From: JAHEJN01 sp963787285
GTDB lineage: Bacteria; Actinomycetota; Acidimicrobiia; Acidimicrobiales; JAHEJN01
Reading direction: 5' to 3'
Assembly: GCA_963787285.1 (NCBI GenBank)
Contig: CAWBCM010000010.1
Span: forward strand, 62,001 to 126,000
Length of the DNA: 64,000 nucleotides
In this document: positions 8,680 to 17,668 of the stretch, piece after piece
Layout: each line of letters opens with the position of its first letter
Position numbering within the stretch: position 1 is the stretch's first letter
The notes under the pieces: generated by a model
What the model was told of the DNA's origin: nothing
Database searches by the model: none
What the model saw: only the letters and a program-made list of their open reading frames with translations
Position numbers and translations under genes: made by a program

Positions 8680-9275
8680 TTGATTCCGGTCGCCACCTCG
8701 GGTCCGGCCGGCCGGTCGATTCGATAGCTGCTCTGCACCAGGCCGGTGGGGAACGACTCGGTCGCCTCGTGCCGAAGCCGAACGTCGGCCGACAGTGCGC
8801 CGAACAGCGGTATGCCTTCACCGAGCAACATCGGAAGCCGTGAGATCACGAGGCGGCGGATCAGACCGGCGGCGAGGAACTGCTGGATGGTGCGACCACC
8901 GTCGATGTAGACGCGTGGATGACCCTGTTCGACCAGTCGGCGGGCCACGTCGTGGGCGCCACCGGAGATCGCGGAGACGACCGCGGTCGGATCGTCGGGA
9001 AGGGGCAGATCCCTCGTGGTCAGCACCACCACCGGGGTCTCGCCGTAGGGCCACTGACCGAGGCCGAGCACGGCGTCATAGGTGGCTCGCCCCATCAGGA
9101 GCGCATCGACCGAAGCCATGAACGACGCGTACCCGTAGTCACCGTCGTAGTCGCCCTCGGTGATCACCGGCTGACCGTCGGCGCCGGGGAGCCAATCGAG
9201 CGATCCGTCTCGACGGGCGATGAACCCGTCGAGCGAGGTGGCGATGAACACCGAACCGACGAATGCTGCGCTCAT
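8676..9275 (-). CDS. Dihydrofolate-reductase-like / RibD C-terminal domain protein
   Basis: A 199-residue protein starting MSAAFVGSVFIATSLDGFIA, the conserved beginning of the DHFR-like/RibD-C fold (strand, then SLDGxIA). Other family landmarks are LLMGRATYD, VVVLTTRDL and VYIDGGRTIQQFL, which form the NADPH-binding fold. This family covers uncharacterised NAD(P)H-dependent reductases of pteridine- or flavin-type substrates; the specific reaction is unknown. The start at 9275 matches family starts; a TTG four codons upstream is also possible. It ends inside the last codons of the GGDEF-EAL gene (4-bp convergent overlap). Confidence 0.8.
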   Translation of the reverse strand: MSAAFVGSVFIATSLDGFIARRDGSLDWLPGADGQPVITEGDYDGDYGYASFMASVDALLMGRATYDAVLGLGQWPYGETPVVVLTTRDLPLPDDPTAVVSAISGGAHDVARRLVEQGHPRVYIDGGRTIQQFLAAGLIRRLVISRLPMLLGEGIPLFGALSADVRLRHEATESFPTGLVQSSYRIDRPAGPEVATGIN

Positions 9276-9297
9276 CGTGTCCAAGGTACGGGCGGAC

Positions 9298-10074
9298 TCA
9301 GTTCATCCGGGCGCGGAGGTCGGCGGCCCGAACGACGAGTCCGTCGGCGGCGTCGGGGTCGAGACGCTCGGCCACCCGATCGAGCAGCGCCGCCGCCTCG
9401 TCGAAGGCGGCGGCATGGGCCATCGCATCGGCCAGGTCGACCAGTTCGTCGACGCCGACGTCGGGGCACCGACTGCGCCACCGCGCCGCCCACAACAGAT
9501 CGGCCCGTTGATCGAGCCGTCGGTAGGCGTTCACCAGATTCGCCACCATCCGAGCCAGGATCTGGGCCGCCGGCGTGGGCTCGACGAAACGGGATTCGAA
9601 CGGGAGACGCCCGGCGGTGATCCGCTCGAACAGACGGCGAACACCGTCGATGTCGAGCACCACCCCTCCGTGGAACGGATCGACGAAGACCTCGGGGAGC
9701 ACGCGGTCGCGCACGAGGAAATGGCCCGGCATGCCGACGCCGTCGAGGGGAGCACCGATGCGGCGGCCGACCTCGATCATCACCACCGACAACGAGATCG
9801 GCAGTCCCTTGCGGCGATCGAGCACCGACGGCAGCAACGAGTTGGCCGGGTCGTAGTAGTTGGCGCCATCGCCGACGAAACCCAGGTCACGGAACAAGAG
9901 CCGGCGCACGCCGTCGAGGGTCGGCTCACTGCATTGACCGGCCAGCCGTTCGAGGCGGGCCAGCTCGCTCTCGATGTCGACGGCCGAGTCGGCACGGGCG
10001 GCGAGCAGGAGGGCGCCCTCGGCCAGTTCGGTGGTGTCGGGGTCGTTGACCAGCTCGACGAAGCGCTTGTCCAC
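9298..10074 (-). CDS. SirB1-family transglutaminase-like protein with TPR-like tail
   Basis: 258 residues from a GTG. The central block NSLLPSVLDRRKGLPISLSVV, followed by GVGMPGHFLVR and FVDPFHGG, is the signature of the SirB1/transglutaminase-like family. The glycine- and histidine-containing segment corresponds to the papain-like fold. A helical, Ala-rich C-terminus (DELVDLADAMAHAAAFDEA) resembles the TPR repeats found in these proteins. Catalytic activity is unproven for the family. It is divergent from the MerB-like gene with only 22 bp between the starts. Confidence 0.78.
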   Translation of the reverse strand: MDKRFVELVNDPDTTELAEGALLLAARADSAVDIESELARLERLAGQCSEPTLDGVRRLLFRDLGFVGDGANYYDPANSLLPSVLDRRKGLPISLSVVMIEVGRRIGAPLDGVGMPGHFLVRDRVLPEVFVDPFHGGVVLDIDGVRRLFERITAGRLPFESRFVEPTPAAQILARMVANLVNAYRRLDQRADLLWAARWRSRCPDVGVDELVDLADAMAHAAAFDEAAALLDRVAERLDPDAADGLVVRAADLRARMN

Positions 10075-10096
10075 CCGATGACCCTAACGTGACCAG

Positions 10097-10744
10097 GTGG
10101 TCGATCTCACGCTGCGGCACCGCATCTACTCGGCGCTGGCCGAGACCGGTCGGGCGCCCACCTTCGACACGGTCGCCGAGTGGCTGCACGACACCACGCC
10201 CGACCGACGGGAGGCCCGACAGGGTCTTCGCGACCTGCACGATGCGCACCAGATCGTGCTCGACGACAACGGCCGGTCCGACTCGATCCGGATGGCACTC
10301 CCCTTCTCGGCCATCCCCACCGATCATCGAGTCGAGACGGCCCACCAGGCGTGGTGGGCCAACTGTGCGTGGGACGCATTGGCCATCCCGGTCGTGCTCG
10401 GCATCGACGCCCGTATCGACGCTCGTTGGCTCGACACCGACGAACCGGTCTCCCTCGCAATCGTCGACGGTGAGCTCACCGGCGGCGACGGCTTCCTGCA
10501 CTTCGCACTGCCCGCTCGGCGCTGGTGGGACGACATCGTGGAGACCTGACGAACCATCCGATTCCTCCGGTCGGAGGACGCGGCGCCAGCGGGCGGGGTC
10601 ATCCCGTTGACGTCGGCGTGGCCGCTCACCATCGGCTGGTACGACGATCGCCTGTCGCCCACCTGGTCGCCCCGGTCGCTCGAGCACCACCAGGAGTTGC
10701 TGTCAGAAGCCGGTCTCAGCGGCGGGTTCTGGCGGCTGGGCTGA
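10097..10744 (+). CDS. MerB-like alkylmercury lyase family protein, predicted selenoprotein (in-frame UGA at codon 151)
   Basis: Read through the TGA at 10547-10549, this is a 215-residue protein with the MerB layout. A winged-helix N-terminus (to about residue 85) leads to NCAWDALAIPVVLGIDARI, where C and D are three apart as in catalytic C96/D99 of MerB. After WWDDIVET comes UGA, then RTIRFLRSEDA. In MerB this position is Cys159, followed by a similar hydrophobic stretch ending in F-x-x-S. Sec would thus replace the second catalytic cysteine. The frame continues without change to the stop at 10742. A 6-bp hairpin lies at SECIS distance. No other mer genes are nearby, so the substrate may not be organomercury. 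Without recoding, the product would stop at 150 residues and lack half of the active site. Confidence 0.78.
10563..10578 (+). promoter_or_regulatory. Putative bacterial SECIS hairpin for MerB-like gene
   Basis: TCCTCC (10563-10568) pairs perfectly with GGAGGA (10573-10578) around loop GGTC. The loop starts 20 nt after the UGA, begins with G and contains GU, which meets the bacterial SECIS criteria. Confidence 0.65.
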
Positions 10745-10880
10745 TCTCGGCCTCACCACGGGAGATCAGCTCGGGCTCGGATCGCGCCGGTTCGGTCGCC
10801 GTGCCCGTGCTGGTGCTGGACTGCTCTCACTCGACCATCGTCCCCTCTTCTCGTTCACGCTACTCGGTCGCCCGACGCGG

Positions 10881-12116
10881 GTGCGGCGGCCGGTTAGCGT
10901 CCCCGACACGGAAACTTCTTCTGACTGGCGCCTGCCGGTCACCCTGCTCGGCGTCATGACCATCGGCGCGTACGGCCTCGTGCTTTACGCGTTCGGTGCG
11001 TTCGTCGGACCGATTCGTGACGACACCGGATGGTCGAACACGGTCATCTCGTCGGCCTTCTCACTCAGCGCCCTGTCGGGCGGACTGGGTGCCATAGCCA
11101 CCGGGCGACTGCTCGATCGCGTCGGCATCCGCCCCGTGCTGTTGGTCTCGTTGACCACCGGGGCGAGCCTGCTGTGGATCGCCGCGTCGGCCACCGATCC
11201 GCTGTGGTTCGTGCTCGCCTGGGGTACCGGCGGGGGCATCGTGAGTGCCGGCTTGTTCTACAACACCACCATGGCAGCGACGACGCGACTCACGCCGGCG
11301 GCCGAACGACCGCGCGCCTTCAGCTGGCTCACCGTGCTGGGAGGTCTCGCGGCGCCGGCCACCTTTCCTCTGGCCGGATGGATGGTCGAGGCCTGGGGTT
11401 GGCGCGACGCTGTTCGGGGCATGGTCGGCCTCCTGGTGGTGTGCTCGCTGCCGGCGATCGTGTTCGTACGGGGCGGCTCGGCCCCCCGTGGGACCCTCAC
11501 GACCCACGCCGACGACGAGAACGGGTTCGCCGATGTCGCGGCTGCGCTGCGCTCACCGACGGTGCGACGGTGGCTGGTGGCGGTGGCGGCCGCAATGATG
11601 TCGCTCGTTGCCATCCAGGTGCACCATGTTCCCGCCCTCGAGGCCTCGGGGCTCACTCTCGGCGCCGCCACCACTCTGGCCAGCATCCGAGGCCTGCTCT
11701 CGCTGCCAGGGCGGGCGGCCGGTGCCCCCCTCGTGTCGGTCTGGGGCACCGTTCCCGCGCTGCGCGTCACCTACCTGATGATGGCCGTCGGGACCGCCGC
11801 CCTCATCCCCGGCGGATCCTTCGTGTGGGCCTTCGTCATCGTCACCGGCCTCGCCTTCGGCACGGTTGCGCCGCTGCAGGGCCTGTACGCCGCCGAGCTC
11901 TACGGCCCTCACCGCATCGGCACCCTCATGGGCATGCAGCAGGTGGTGATGAGCGTGGCCTCCGCCGCAGGACCGTTCCTGCTGGGCATCACCGTCGACC
12001 TCACCGATGGCTATTCGACCCTGCTGGTGTGTGCGATTGCGCTGAACCTGATGGCCCTCGCGGTGTTCCGCCCGCCGACCCCGCGCCGAACCTGGCGTGT
12101 ACGGTCGGCGCAATGA
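10881..12116 (+). CDS. MFS transporter (OFA/monocarboxylate-like)
   Basis: About 411 residues with twelve predicted membrane helices. The first helix is VTLLGVMTIGAYGLVLYAFG, followed by GRLLDRVGIRPVLL, the conserved loop-2 type motif of the major facilitator superfamily. The second half opens after a charged central loop at VRRWLVAVAAAMMSLVAIQ. The substrate is not inferable; the overall pattern resembles oxalate/formate or monocarboxylate permeases. The GTG at 10881 is the most upstream plausible start and the true start is uncertain. It overlaps the next gene by ATGA, suggesting co-transcription with the PIG-L deacetylase. Confidence 0.8.
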   Translation: MRRPVSVPDTETSSDWRLPVTLLGVMTIGAYGLVLYAFGAFVGPIRDDTGWSNTVISSAFSLSALSGGLGAIATGRLLDRVGIRPVLLVSLTTGASLLWIAASATDPLWFVLAWGTGGGIVSAGLFYNTTMAATTRLTPAAERPRAFSWLTVLGGLAAPATFPLAGWMVEAWGWRDAVRGMVGLLVVCSLPAIVFVRGGSAPRGTLTTHADDENGFADVAAALRSPTVRRWLVAVAAAMMSLVAIQVHHVPALEASGLTLGAATTLASIRGLLSLPGRAAGAPLVSVWGTVPALRVTYLMMAVGTAALIPGGSFVWAFVIVTGLAFGTVAPLQGLYAAELYGPHRIGTLMGMQQVVMSVASAAGPFLLGITVDLTDGYSTLLVCAIALNLMALAVFRPPTPRRTWRVRSAQ

Positions 12117-12835
12117 GTCTCGAGGTCTTGTCCGACGACTGGCATCGTGGTCTGGCCGTGGTGGCCCACCCCGACGACCTCGAGTACGGCGCCGCCAGTG
12201 CCGTTGCCCGCTGGACCGACGCCGGCAAGGACATCCGGTACCTCATGGTCACCCACGGTGAGGCGGGAATCGCCGACATGTCACCCGACATCGTCGGGCC
12301 GGCCCGCTCGGAGGAGGAGATCGCCAGCGCCGCCGTGGTCGGCGTATCGGTGGTCGAGTTCCTCGACCACGCCGACGGGCAGGTGGTGGCCGACCTCGAC
12401 CTTCGACGCGATCTCGCCCGAGCCATCCGCCGCCACCGTCCCGAGATGGTGCTCTCCATCAATCACCGCGACAGTTGGGGCGGCCCGAGCTGGAACCACG
12501 CCGACCACCGGGCGGTGGGGGTGGCGCTCCTCGACGCCGTACGCGACGCGGCAAACCGCTGGGTGTTCACCGACCTCGTCGACGAGGGCCACGACCCGTG
12601 GACCGGCGTGACGTTCGCCGCGCTCAGCGGTTCACCCCACCCCACCCATGCCGTCGACATCACCGGGTACGTCGACCGGGGACGAGACTCCCTGCGCCAA
12701 CACCGCTTGTATCTCGACCACCTCGACGGCGACGCCGACGAGGACCCCACGGCGTTCCTGCTGGCCAACGCCGAAGCAGCCGGTCCCGAGATCGGCGTGC
12801 GGCACGCAACGACCTTCGAGGTCGTCGCCTTCTGA
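12113..12835 (+). CDS. PIG-L family deacetylase (LmbE/MshB-like)
   Basis: A 240-residue zinc-dependent N-deacetylase of the PIG-L/LmbE superfamily. The zinc motif AHPDDLE lies near residue 19, the general-base region is the expected HxDD arrangement, and SWNHADHRAVG supplies the third metal ligand. In actinobacteria the family includes MshB and Mca of mycothiol metabolism and other N-acetyl-sugar or antibiotic deacetylases. This copy does not have mycothiol genes around it, so its substrate is open. It starts within the stop of the MFS gene. Confidence 0.85.
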   Translation: MSLEVLSDDWHRGLAVVAHPDDLEYGAASAVARWTDAGKDIRYLMVTHGEAGIADMSPDIVGPARSEEEIASAAVVGVSVVEFLDHADGQVVADLDLRRDLARAIRRHRPEMVLSINHRDSWGGPSWNHADHRAVGVALLDAVRDAANRWVFTDLVDEGHDPWTGVTFAALSGSPHPTHAVDITGYVDRGRDSLRQHRLYLDHLDGDADEDPTAFLLANAEAAGPEIGVRHATTFEVVAF

Positions 12836-12917
12836 TCGCATCCGTCGAGGTTGGCGACGCACCATCCGCAGCGTGCACAATGACCCACCGACGACCGTTC
12901 GACTCCGCGAGGAACCA

Positions 12918-14468
12918 ATGATCTCCAGCCCGTTTCCCGACATCGAGATCCCCGACATCGCCCTCACCCCGTACGTGCTGCGCAAGGCCGAGGAGCTCGG
13001 TGACACGCCCGCGCTGATCGACGGACCGAGCGGACGCACCATCAGTTACTCGGGTCTGTTCGAGGCGGTCAAGCTCACCGCCGGCGCCCTCCGAGCTCGG
13101 GGGTTCGAGAAGGGCGACGTTCTGGGAGTCATGTCGCCCAACATCCCGGAGTACGCCGTGGCCTTCCACGGGGCGGCCTGGGCCGGCGGGGCGGCCACCA
13201 CCATCAACCCGACCTACACGGCCGAGGAGGTCCACCACCAGCTCCTCGACTCCGGCGCCATTTTCCTGGTCACCGTGTCGATGTTCCTCGCGACGGCGAA
13301 GGAGGCAGCCGAGGGAACGAAGGTCAAGGAGATCTTCGTTTTCGACGACGCCGAAGGCGCCACCTCGGCTCTCGAGCTCCTGGCCGGGCCCCGCCTCGAC
13401 GAGCAGGTCCCGATCGATCCGGCCGAAGACCTGGTGGTGTTGCCGTACTCGTCGGGCACGACGGGCCGATCGAAGGGCGTGGTGCTCACGCATCGCAACT
13501 GTGTCGCCAACCTCATCCAGACCATGGACAGTGCCATCGAGCTCGGCAGCAACGACTCGTTCGTCGCCGTTCTGCCGTTCTTCCACATCTACGGCATGCA
13601 GGTGCTGATGAACCTGGGGCTGGCCAACGGGGCGACGATCATCACGATGCCGCGGTTCGACCTGCCGCAGTTCCTCCAGCTCAACCAGGACCACCAGTGC
13701 ACCTGGGCGTTCGTGGTCCCACCCATCGTGTTGGCACTGGCCCAGCACCCGATCGTCGACGACTACGACCTCACCGCGCTGCGTCGCCTCTTCTCCGGCG
13801 CCGCCCCGCTCGGCGCCGAGATCTCCGCCCAGGCCGCGACGCGCATCGGCGCCGACGTGGTGCAGGGCTACGGCATGACCGAGCTGAGCCCGGTGAGCCA
13901 TGCCTTCCCCGAGGCGCTCGTCGACAAGCCCGGATCGGTCGGACTCACCATCGCCAGCACCCAGTGCCGCATCGTCGACGAGGACTCCGGAGCCGACGTG
14001 GCCACCGGTGAGCGGGGCGAGCTGTGGGTGCGTGGGCCCCAGGTGATGAAGGGCTACCTCAACAATCCCGCAGCCACGGCGGAGACCATCGACGGCGAGG
14101 GCTGGCTGCACACCGGCGACGTCGCGGTGGTCGACGACGACGGCTACTTCTGGATCGTCGACCGACTGAAGGAGCTCATCAAGTACAAGGGGTTCCAGGT
14201 GCCGCCCGCCGAGCTCGAGGCGCTGTTGATCACCCACGCCGAGATCGTCGACTGTGCCGTCATCGGCGTGCCCGACGACGAGGCGGGTGAGCTGCCGAAG
14301 GCATTCGTCGTGAAGGCTTCGGGCACCGAGCTCAGCGAGGACGACGTGAAGTCGTTCGTGATGGGCCACGTGGCGCACTACAAGCAGATCCAGCTCGTGG
14401 AGTTCATCGACGAGATCCCGAAGTCGGCCAGCGGCAAGATCCTTCGCCGCTTCCTCCGCGACCGTTGA
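12918..14468 (+). CDS. AMP-dependent acyl-CoA/4-coumarate-CoA ligase-like synthetase
   Basis: A 516-residue adenylate-forming enzyme. The P-loop YSSGTTGRSKGV is near residue 177 and the A5 motif GYGMTELSP follows. The hinge reads DRLKELIKYKGFQVPPAE and the catalytic lysine motif KSASGKILRR closes the protein. The GYGMTE and IKYKGFQV pattern is typical of 4-coumarate:CoA ligase-like enzymes acting on aryl or medium-chain acids. A GAGGAACC ribosome-binding site precedes ATG 12918. Its stop overlaps the TTG of the esterase gene. Confidence 0.88.
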   Translation: MISSPFPDIEIPDIALTPYVLRKAEELGDTPALIDGPSGRTISYSGLFEAVKLTAGALRARGFEKGDVLGVMSPNIPEYAVAFHGAAWAGGAATTINPTYTAEEVHHQLLDSGAIFLVTVSMFLATAKEAAEGTKVKEIFVFDDAEGATSALELLAGPRLDEQVPIDPAEDLVVLPYSSGTTGRSKGVVLTHRNCVANLIQTMDSAIELGSNDSFVAVLPFFHIYGMQVLMNLGLANGATIITMPRFDLPQFLQLNQDHQCTWAFVVPPIVLALAQHPIVDDYDLTALRRLFSGAAPLGAEISAQAATRIGADVVQGYGMTELSPVSHAFPEALVDKPGSVGLTIASTQCRIVDEDSGADVATGERGELWVRGPQVMKGYLNNPAATAETIDGEGWLHTGDVAVVDDDGYFWIVDRLKELIKYKGFQVPPAELEALLITHAEIVDCAVIGVPDDEAGELPKAFVVKASGTELSEDDVKSFVMGHVAHYKQIQLVEFIDEIPKSASGKILRRFLRDR

Positions 14469-15550
14469 TCTCGGCAACGGTGGGTCGACGGCTCGGCGCG
14501 CTTCTGTTGGTGGCGACCGTCGTCGCGAGTGCGTGTTCGAGCAGCACCGGTGCCACCGCTCCGGCGGCGGCCGACATCGGGGAACCGACTGCGACGGCGG
14601 CACCCACCAGCGAGCCCGTGGTCGAACCAACGCCGGAGCCGACGGTTGTACCGCAGCCGACCACGGTCCCCGAGGCATCGTGTGCATCGGTTCCCACCGG
14701 CGCCACCGACACCTCGCTCACCGCGCTCGGCAACGACTACGACGTGCGGATCTACGTGCCGTCGACCTTCGACGGCCAGTTGCCGCTACCGGTTGTGCTC
14801 GACTGGCACGGCCTCGGCTCCAACGGCACCGAACAGCGCCTGCTGACCGGCTACGAGGACGTGGCCGAGACCGAGGGCTTCATCGCCGTGCATCCCACCG
14901 GGCTCCCCGAGGAAGGCGGGCGGACGTCGTGGCAGCTGCTCGACGACCCCGACAGCGGGCGCGACGACCTGGTCTTCGCCGACCTGCTCATCGACGAGCT
15001 GGTGACCAACTGGTGCGCCGATCCCGCCCGCGTGTACTCCACCGGCATGTCGAACGGAGGGTTCTTCACCGCCCGTCTGATCTGCGAACGAGCCGATCGG
15101 GTGGCGGCGGCGGTGTCGGTCGCCGGCACGTATCACCTGCCCGACTGTGCTCCGACGCGTCCGGTGCCCTACATCGCCTTCCACGGCACCGACGACATCG
15201 TGGTGCCCTTCGGTGGCGGCGGGTCGATACTGCTCGAAGAGGACCCCGATGCCCTGGCGCTCGCGTTCTTCGACCAGGTGATGCCCGACGAGTTCACCGA
15301 GTTCACCCAGGATGCCGGTTGTGCCGCCGAGCCGGCCGTCACCGCCGTGTCCGACGAGGTGATCCGCTACGACTACACCGGATGCACCGACGACGTGCCG
15401 ATGAGCTTCTTCGAGATCACCGGCGGCGGCCACACGTGGCCCAACTCGCCGATCGCAGAGGTGATCGGCGACGCTCTCGGCTACTTCACCCTCGATGTCG
15501 ACGCCACCGTCGACGGGTGGACGTTCATGGCCGAGCACTCGCTCGACTGA
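14465..15550 (+). CDS. Secreted PHB-depolymerase/feruloyl-esterase-like lipoprotein (LpqC-like)
   Basis: 361 residues. A lipoprotein signal peptide ends in the lipobox VASAC, followed by a Pro/Thr-rich linker to about residue 75. The catalytic domain has LDWHGLGSNG (oxyanion region), the nucleophile elbow STGMSNGGFF, an aspartate in FHGTDDIVVPF and a histidine in GGGHTWPNS. Together these give the Ser-Asp-His triad of the esterase/PHB depolymerase family. The predicted role is hydrolysis of an extracellular polyester or aryl ester at the cell surface. It starts with TTG overlapping the upstream ligase stop, so a degraded ester may feed the ligase. Confidence 0.83.
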   Translation: MISATVGRRLGALLLVATVVASACSSSTGATAPAAADIGEPTATAAPTSEPVVEPTPEPTVVPQPTTVPEASCASVPTGATDTSLTALGNDYDVRIYVPSTFDGQLPLPVVLDWHGLGSNGTEQRLLTGYEDVAETEGFIAVHPTGLPEEGGRTSWQLLDDPDSGRDDLVFADLLIDELVTNWCADPARVYSTGMSNGGFFTARLICERADRVAAAVSVAGTYHLPDCAPTRPVPYIAFHGTDDIVVPFGGGGSILLEEDPDALALAFFDQVMPDEFTEFTQDAGCAAEPAVTAVSDEVIRYDYTGCTDDVPMSFFEITGGGHTWPNSPIAEVIGDALGYFTLDVDATVDGWTFMAEHSLD

Positions 15551-15676
15551 GCCGGCGCCCGCCAACTGGACAGCCAAGTGCTTTTGTGAAACGTTCGACA
15601 TCCGGCGCTCGGGGCGAGGGGGCCGGTCGTAGGGAGTGCGATGGGCGCCCTCCCGCACACACCTTTGGGGGCAATC

Positions 15677-16306
15677 ATGCAGATCTTCAGCCGGACGCTC
15701 GGGACACTGGGACCACAGGACGAGATCATGGCCTGGGCCACCGACATGACGGCCTACGTGAGCGACAAGTCCGGCAACGAGGTCGCCCTGTGGGTGCCGA
15801 TGTTCGGTTGGCCCCTCGGCACGCTCGGTTGGAGCATGCGGGTCGACGGACTGGCCGGTATGCAGGCCGCTCTGGCGCCGCTGGCCGCCGATGCCGACTA
15901 CTTCGCCAAGGCGGCCACGGCTCGCGAGTGGGTCCACACCCCCGCCGAAGACCGTCTGGTCACGTCGCTCACCGGTGACCTCGGCGATCCCCCGCCGGTC
16001 GGATCGGTCGTCACCATCACCACCGCCATCATGGCCGGCGGACGTTACGGAGACGCCATCGCCTGGGGGCTCGAGGCCGCCGCCAGGGTGCACGAGGTCA
16101 CCGGGATACCCACGATCTTCGGCACCGAGGAGTCGGGAACCTTCGGTGCAGTCCAGTGGATCGGCGGGAGCCCTGATGCTGCCGGCGCCGACGCGGCCCG
16201 CGAAGCGATCAACGCCGACGAGACGTACCTGAACATGCTGTCGTCGGTCGGTGAGCTGTTCCTCCCCGGATCCGGGCATCGGTCGATCATCACCCGCGTC
16301 GCCTGA
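15677..16306 (+). CDS. Conserved hypothetical protein
   Basis: A 209-residue soluble protein that I do not recognise. It begins MQIFSRTLGTLGPQDEIMAW after a G-rich ribosome-binding site; an in-frame ATG at 15641, itself preceded by AGGGAG, would add 12 residues. The N-terminal half alternates strands and helices in a way that suggests a ferredoxin-like or dimeric alpha/beta-barrel domain. It has no signal peptide and no membrane helices. It converges on the cobalamin operon end and is not obviously part of an operon. Confidence 0.6.
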   Translation: MQIFSRTLGTLGPQDEIMAWATDMTAYVSDKSGNEVALWVPMFGWPLGTLGWSMRVDGLAGMQAALAPLAADADYFAKAATAREWVHTPAEDRLVTSLTGDLGDPPPVGSVVTITTAIMAGGRYGDAIAWGLEAAARVHEVTGIPTIFGTEESGTFGAVQWIGGSPDAAGADAAREAINADETYLNMLSSVGELFLPGSGHRSIITRVA

Positions 16307-16325
16307 GCGACGCCTCGAGCCACCT

Positions 16326-16892
16326 TCAGTAGTCGAGGCCCTTCTTGGCGGCGATGCCGCGGTCGTAGGCGTGCTTGACGTTGCGCATCTCGGTGACCGT
16401 GTCGGCCGCCTCGATGAGCGCCTCGGGCGCGTCGCGCCCGGTGATGATCACCGAGGTGTGGCTCGGCCGGTCGGCCAGCACCTCGACCACCTCGGCCACA
16501 TCGACCCAACCCCACGTGAGCAGATAGGTGAGCTCGTCGAGGATCACCAGCCGATGGTCGCCACTCTCGATCACCGCCCTCGCCTGCGCCCACGCCTCGA
16601 CACCAATGCGGCGATCGTGGTCGAGGTCGTCGCTGTCCCAGGTGAAGCCGGCTCCCAGCGCCTGCCAGTGCACGCCGAGCTTTCGGCCCAGCGCCTCCTC
16701 GCCCACCTTCCAGTCGCCCGACTTGACGAACTGGAGCACGGCCACCGACCAGCCCTGGGCCAGGGCCCGGAGCATGGTGCCGAAGGCGGCGGTCGACTTG
16801 CCCTTGCCGTCGCCGGTGTTCACCAGCACGAGCGAGTCGGCCGTGGCCAATTTTTCGGGCCGAGGATCGTCGGTGGGCGGAACGTCGGTCAT
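16326..16892 (-). CDS. cobO: Cob(I)yrinic acid a,c-diamide adenosyltransferase
   Basis: A 188-residue corrinoid adenosyltransferase of the CobO/BtuR/CobA family. It transfers the 5'-deoxyadenosyl group of ATP to Co(I) corrinoids to form the coenzyme B12 type upper ligand. The P-loop NTGDGKGKSTAAFG near residue 30 is diagnostic. LQFVKSGDWKVGEE, VILDELTYLLTWGWVD and IITGRDAPEALIEAAD are the expected following blocks. It is the last gene of the riboswitch-controlled operon and overlaps the ATPase gene by 4 bp. It therefore probably adenosylates imported corrinoids. Confidence 0.92.
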   Translation of the reverse strand: MTDVPPTDDPRPEKLATADSLVLVNTGDGKGKSTAAFGTMLRALAQGWSVAVLQFVKSGDWKVGEEALGRKLGVHWQALGAGFTWDSDDLDHDRRIGVEAWAQARAVIESGDHRLVILDELTYLLTWGWVDVAEVVEVLADRPSHTSVIITGRDAPEALIEAADTVTEMRNVKHAYDRGIAAKKGLDY

Positions 16893-17668
16893 TTGGTCTC
16901 GTTTCGGCGAAGGGGGACGACGACGTGGCGCCCGTCGTGCACGATCACATCGACGCTGGCACCGTAGTGGCGGCCGATCAGCACCGGATCGAGCACCTCC
17001 GCCGGGCGGCCACCCGCCACGACCCGGCCACCGGCCAACAACAGCATGTGGTCGGCGTGTTCGCCGGCGAGACCGAGGTCGTGCATCGTGGCGATCACCG
17101 TCACCCCGTTGCGGCGACGGAGGTCGTCGACGGCGTCGAGTACCTCGACCTGGTGACCGATGTCGAGAGCGGTGGTCGGCTCGTCGAGGATCAGCGTGCG
17201 AGCTCGTTGCACCAGCGCTCTCGCCACCAACGCCAGCTGCCGCTCGCCGCCCGACAACGACGACACCCAACGCGACGCCAGATCGCCGAGGCCGAACTGG
17301 CCCAACGCCGCCTGGGCCTCGGCGGCCTCGGCCTCGCCGGGCCACGCGCCCCGGGCGAGCCGGGGGTTCACGCCGAGTAGCACGTAGTCGAGCACTCGCA
17401 TTCCCTCGGGCGTTGCCGGCGACTGCGGGAGATACGCCAGGCGCCGCGCCCGCTCCCTACGGGTCATCGCGCCCACATCGTCGCCGTCGACCGAGATCGA
17501 TCCGCCGTGAGGCACCAGACCCAGCAGGGCCCGCAGCAACGTCGACTTCCCGGCGCCATTGGGCCCGATGACCGACAGCCACTGGCCGGCATCGACGCGC
17601 AGATCGACACCGTCGACGATTCGTCGACGACCGAGATCGACGGTGACCTCGTGGGCGACCACGCTCAT
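16889..17668 (-). CDS. btuD: Cobalamin ABC transporter ATP-binding protein
   Basis: A 259-residue ATPase of the FecE/BtuD type. It has Walker A GPNGAGKSTLL, signature LSGGERQLALVARAL, Walker B ILDEPTTALD and the switch histidine in TMHDLGLA. This class energises uptake of corrinoids or ferric siderophores. Placement between BtuC-like and CobO genes and under a B12 riboswitch decides in favour of cobalamin. The start overlaps the permease stop by 4 bp. Confidence 0.88.
   Translation of the reverse strand: MSVVAHEVTVDLGRRRIVDGVDLRVDAGQWLSVIGPNGAGKSTLLRALLGLVPHGGSISVDGDDVGAMTRRERARRLAYLPQSPATPEGMRVLDYVLLGVNPRLARGAWPGEAEAAEAQAALGQFGLGDLASRWVSSLSGGERQLALVARALVQRARTLILDEPTTALDIGHQVEVLDAVDDLRRRNGVTVIATMHDLGLAGEHADHMLLLAGGRVVAGGRPAEVLDPVLIGRHYGASVDVIVHDGRHVVVPLRRNETK

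Noticed and set aside
11030..12112. Upstream extension of the PIG-L frame as a larger protein
   Set aside because: It is arginine- and histidine-rich antiphase to the MFS gene, with no homology; the ATGA overlap sets the real start.
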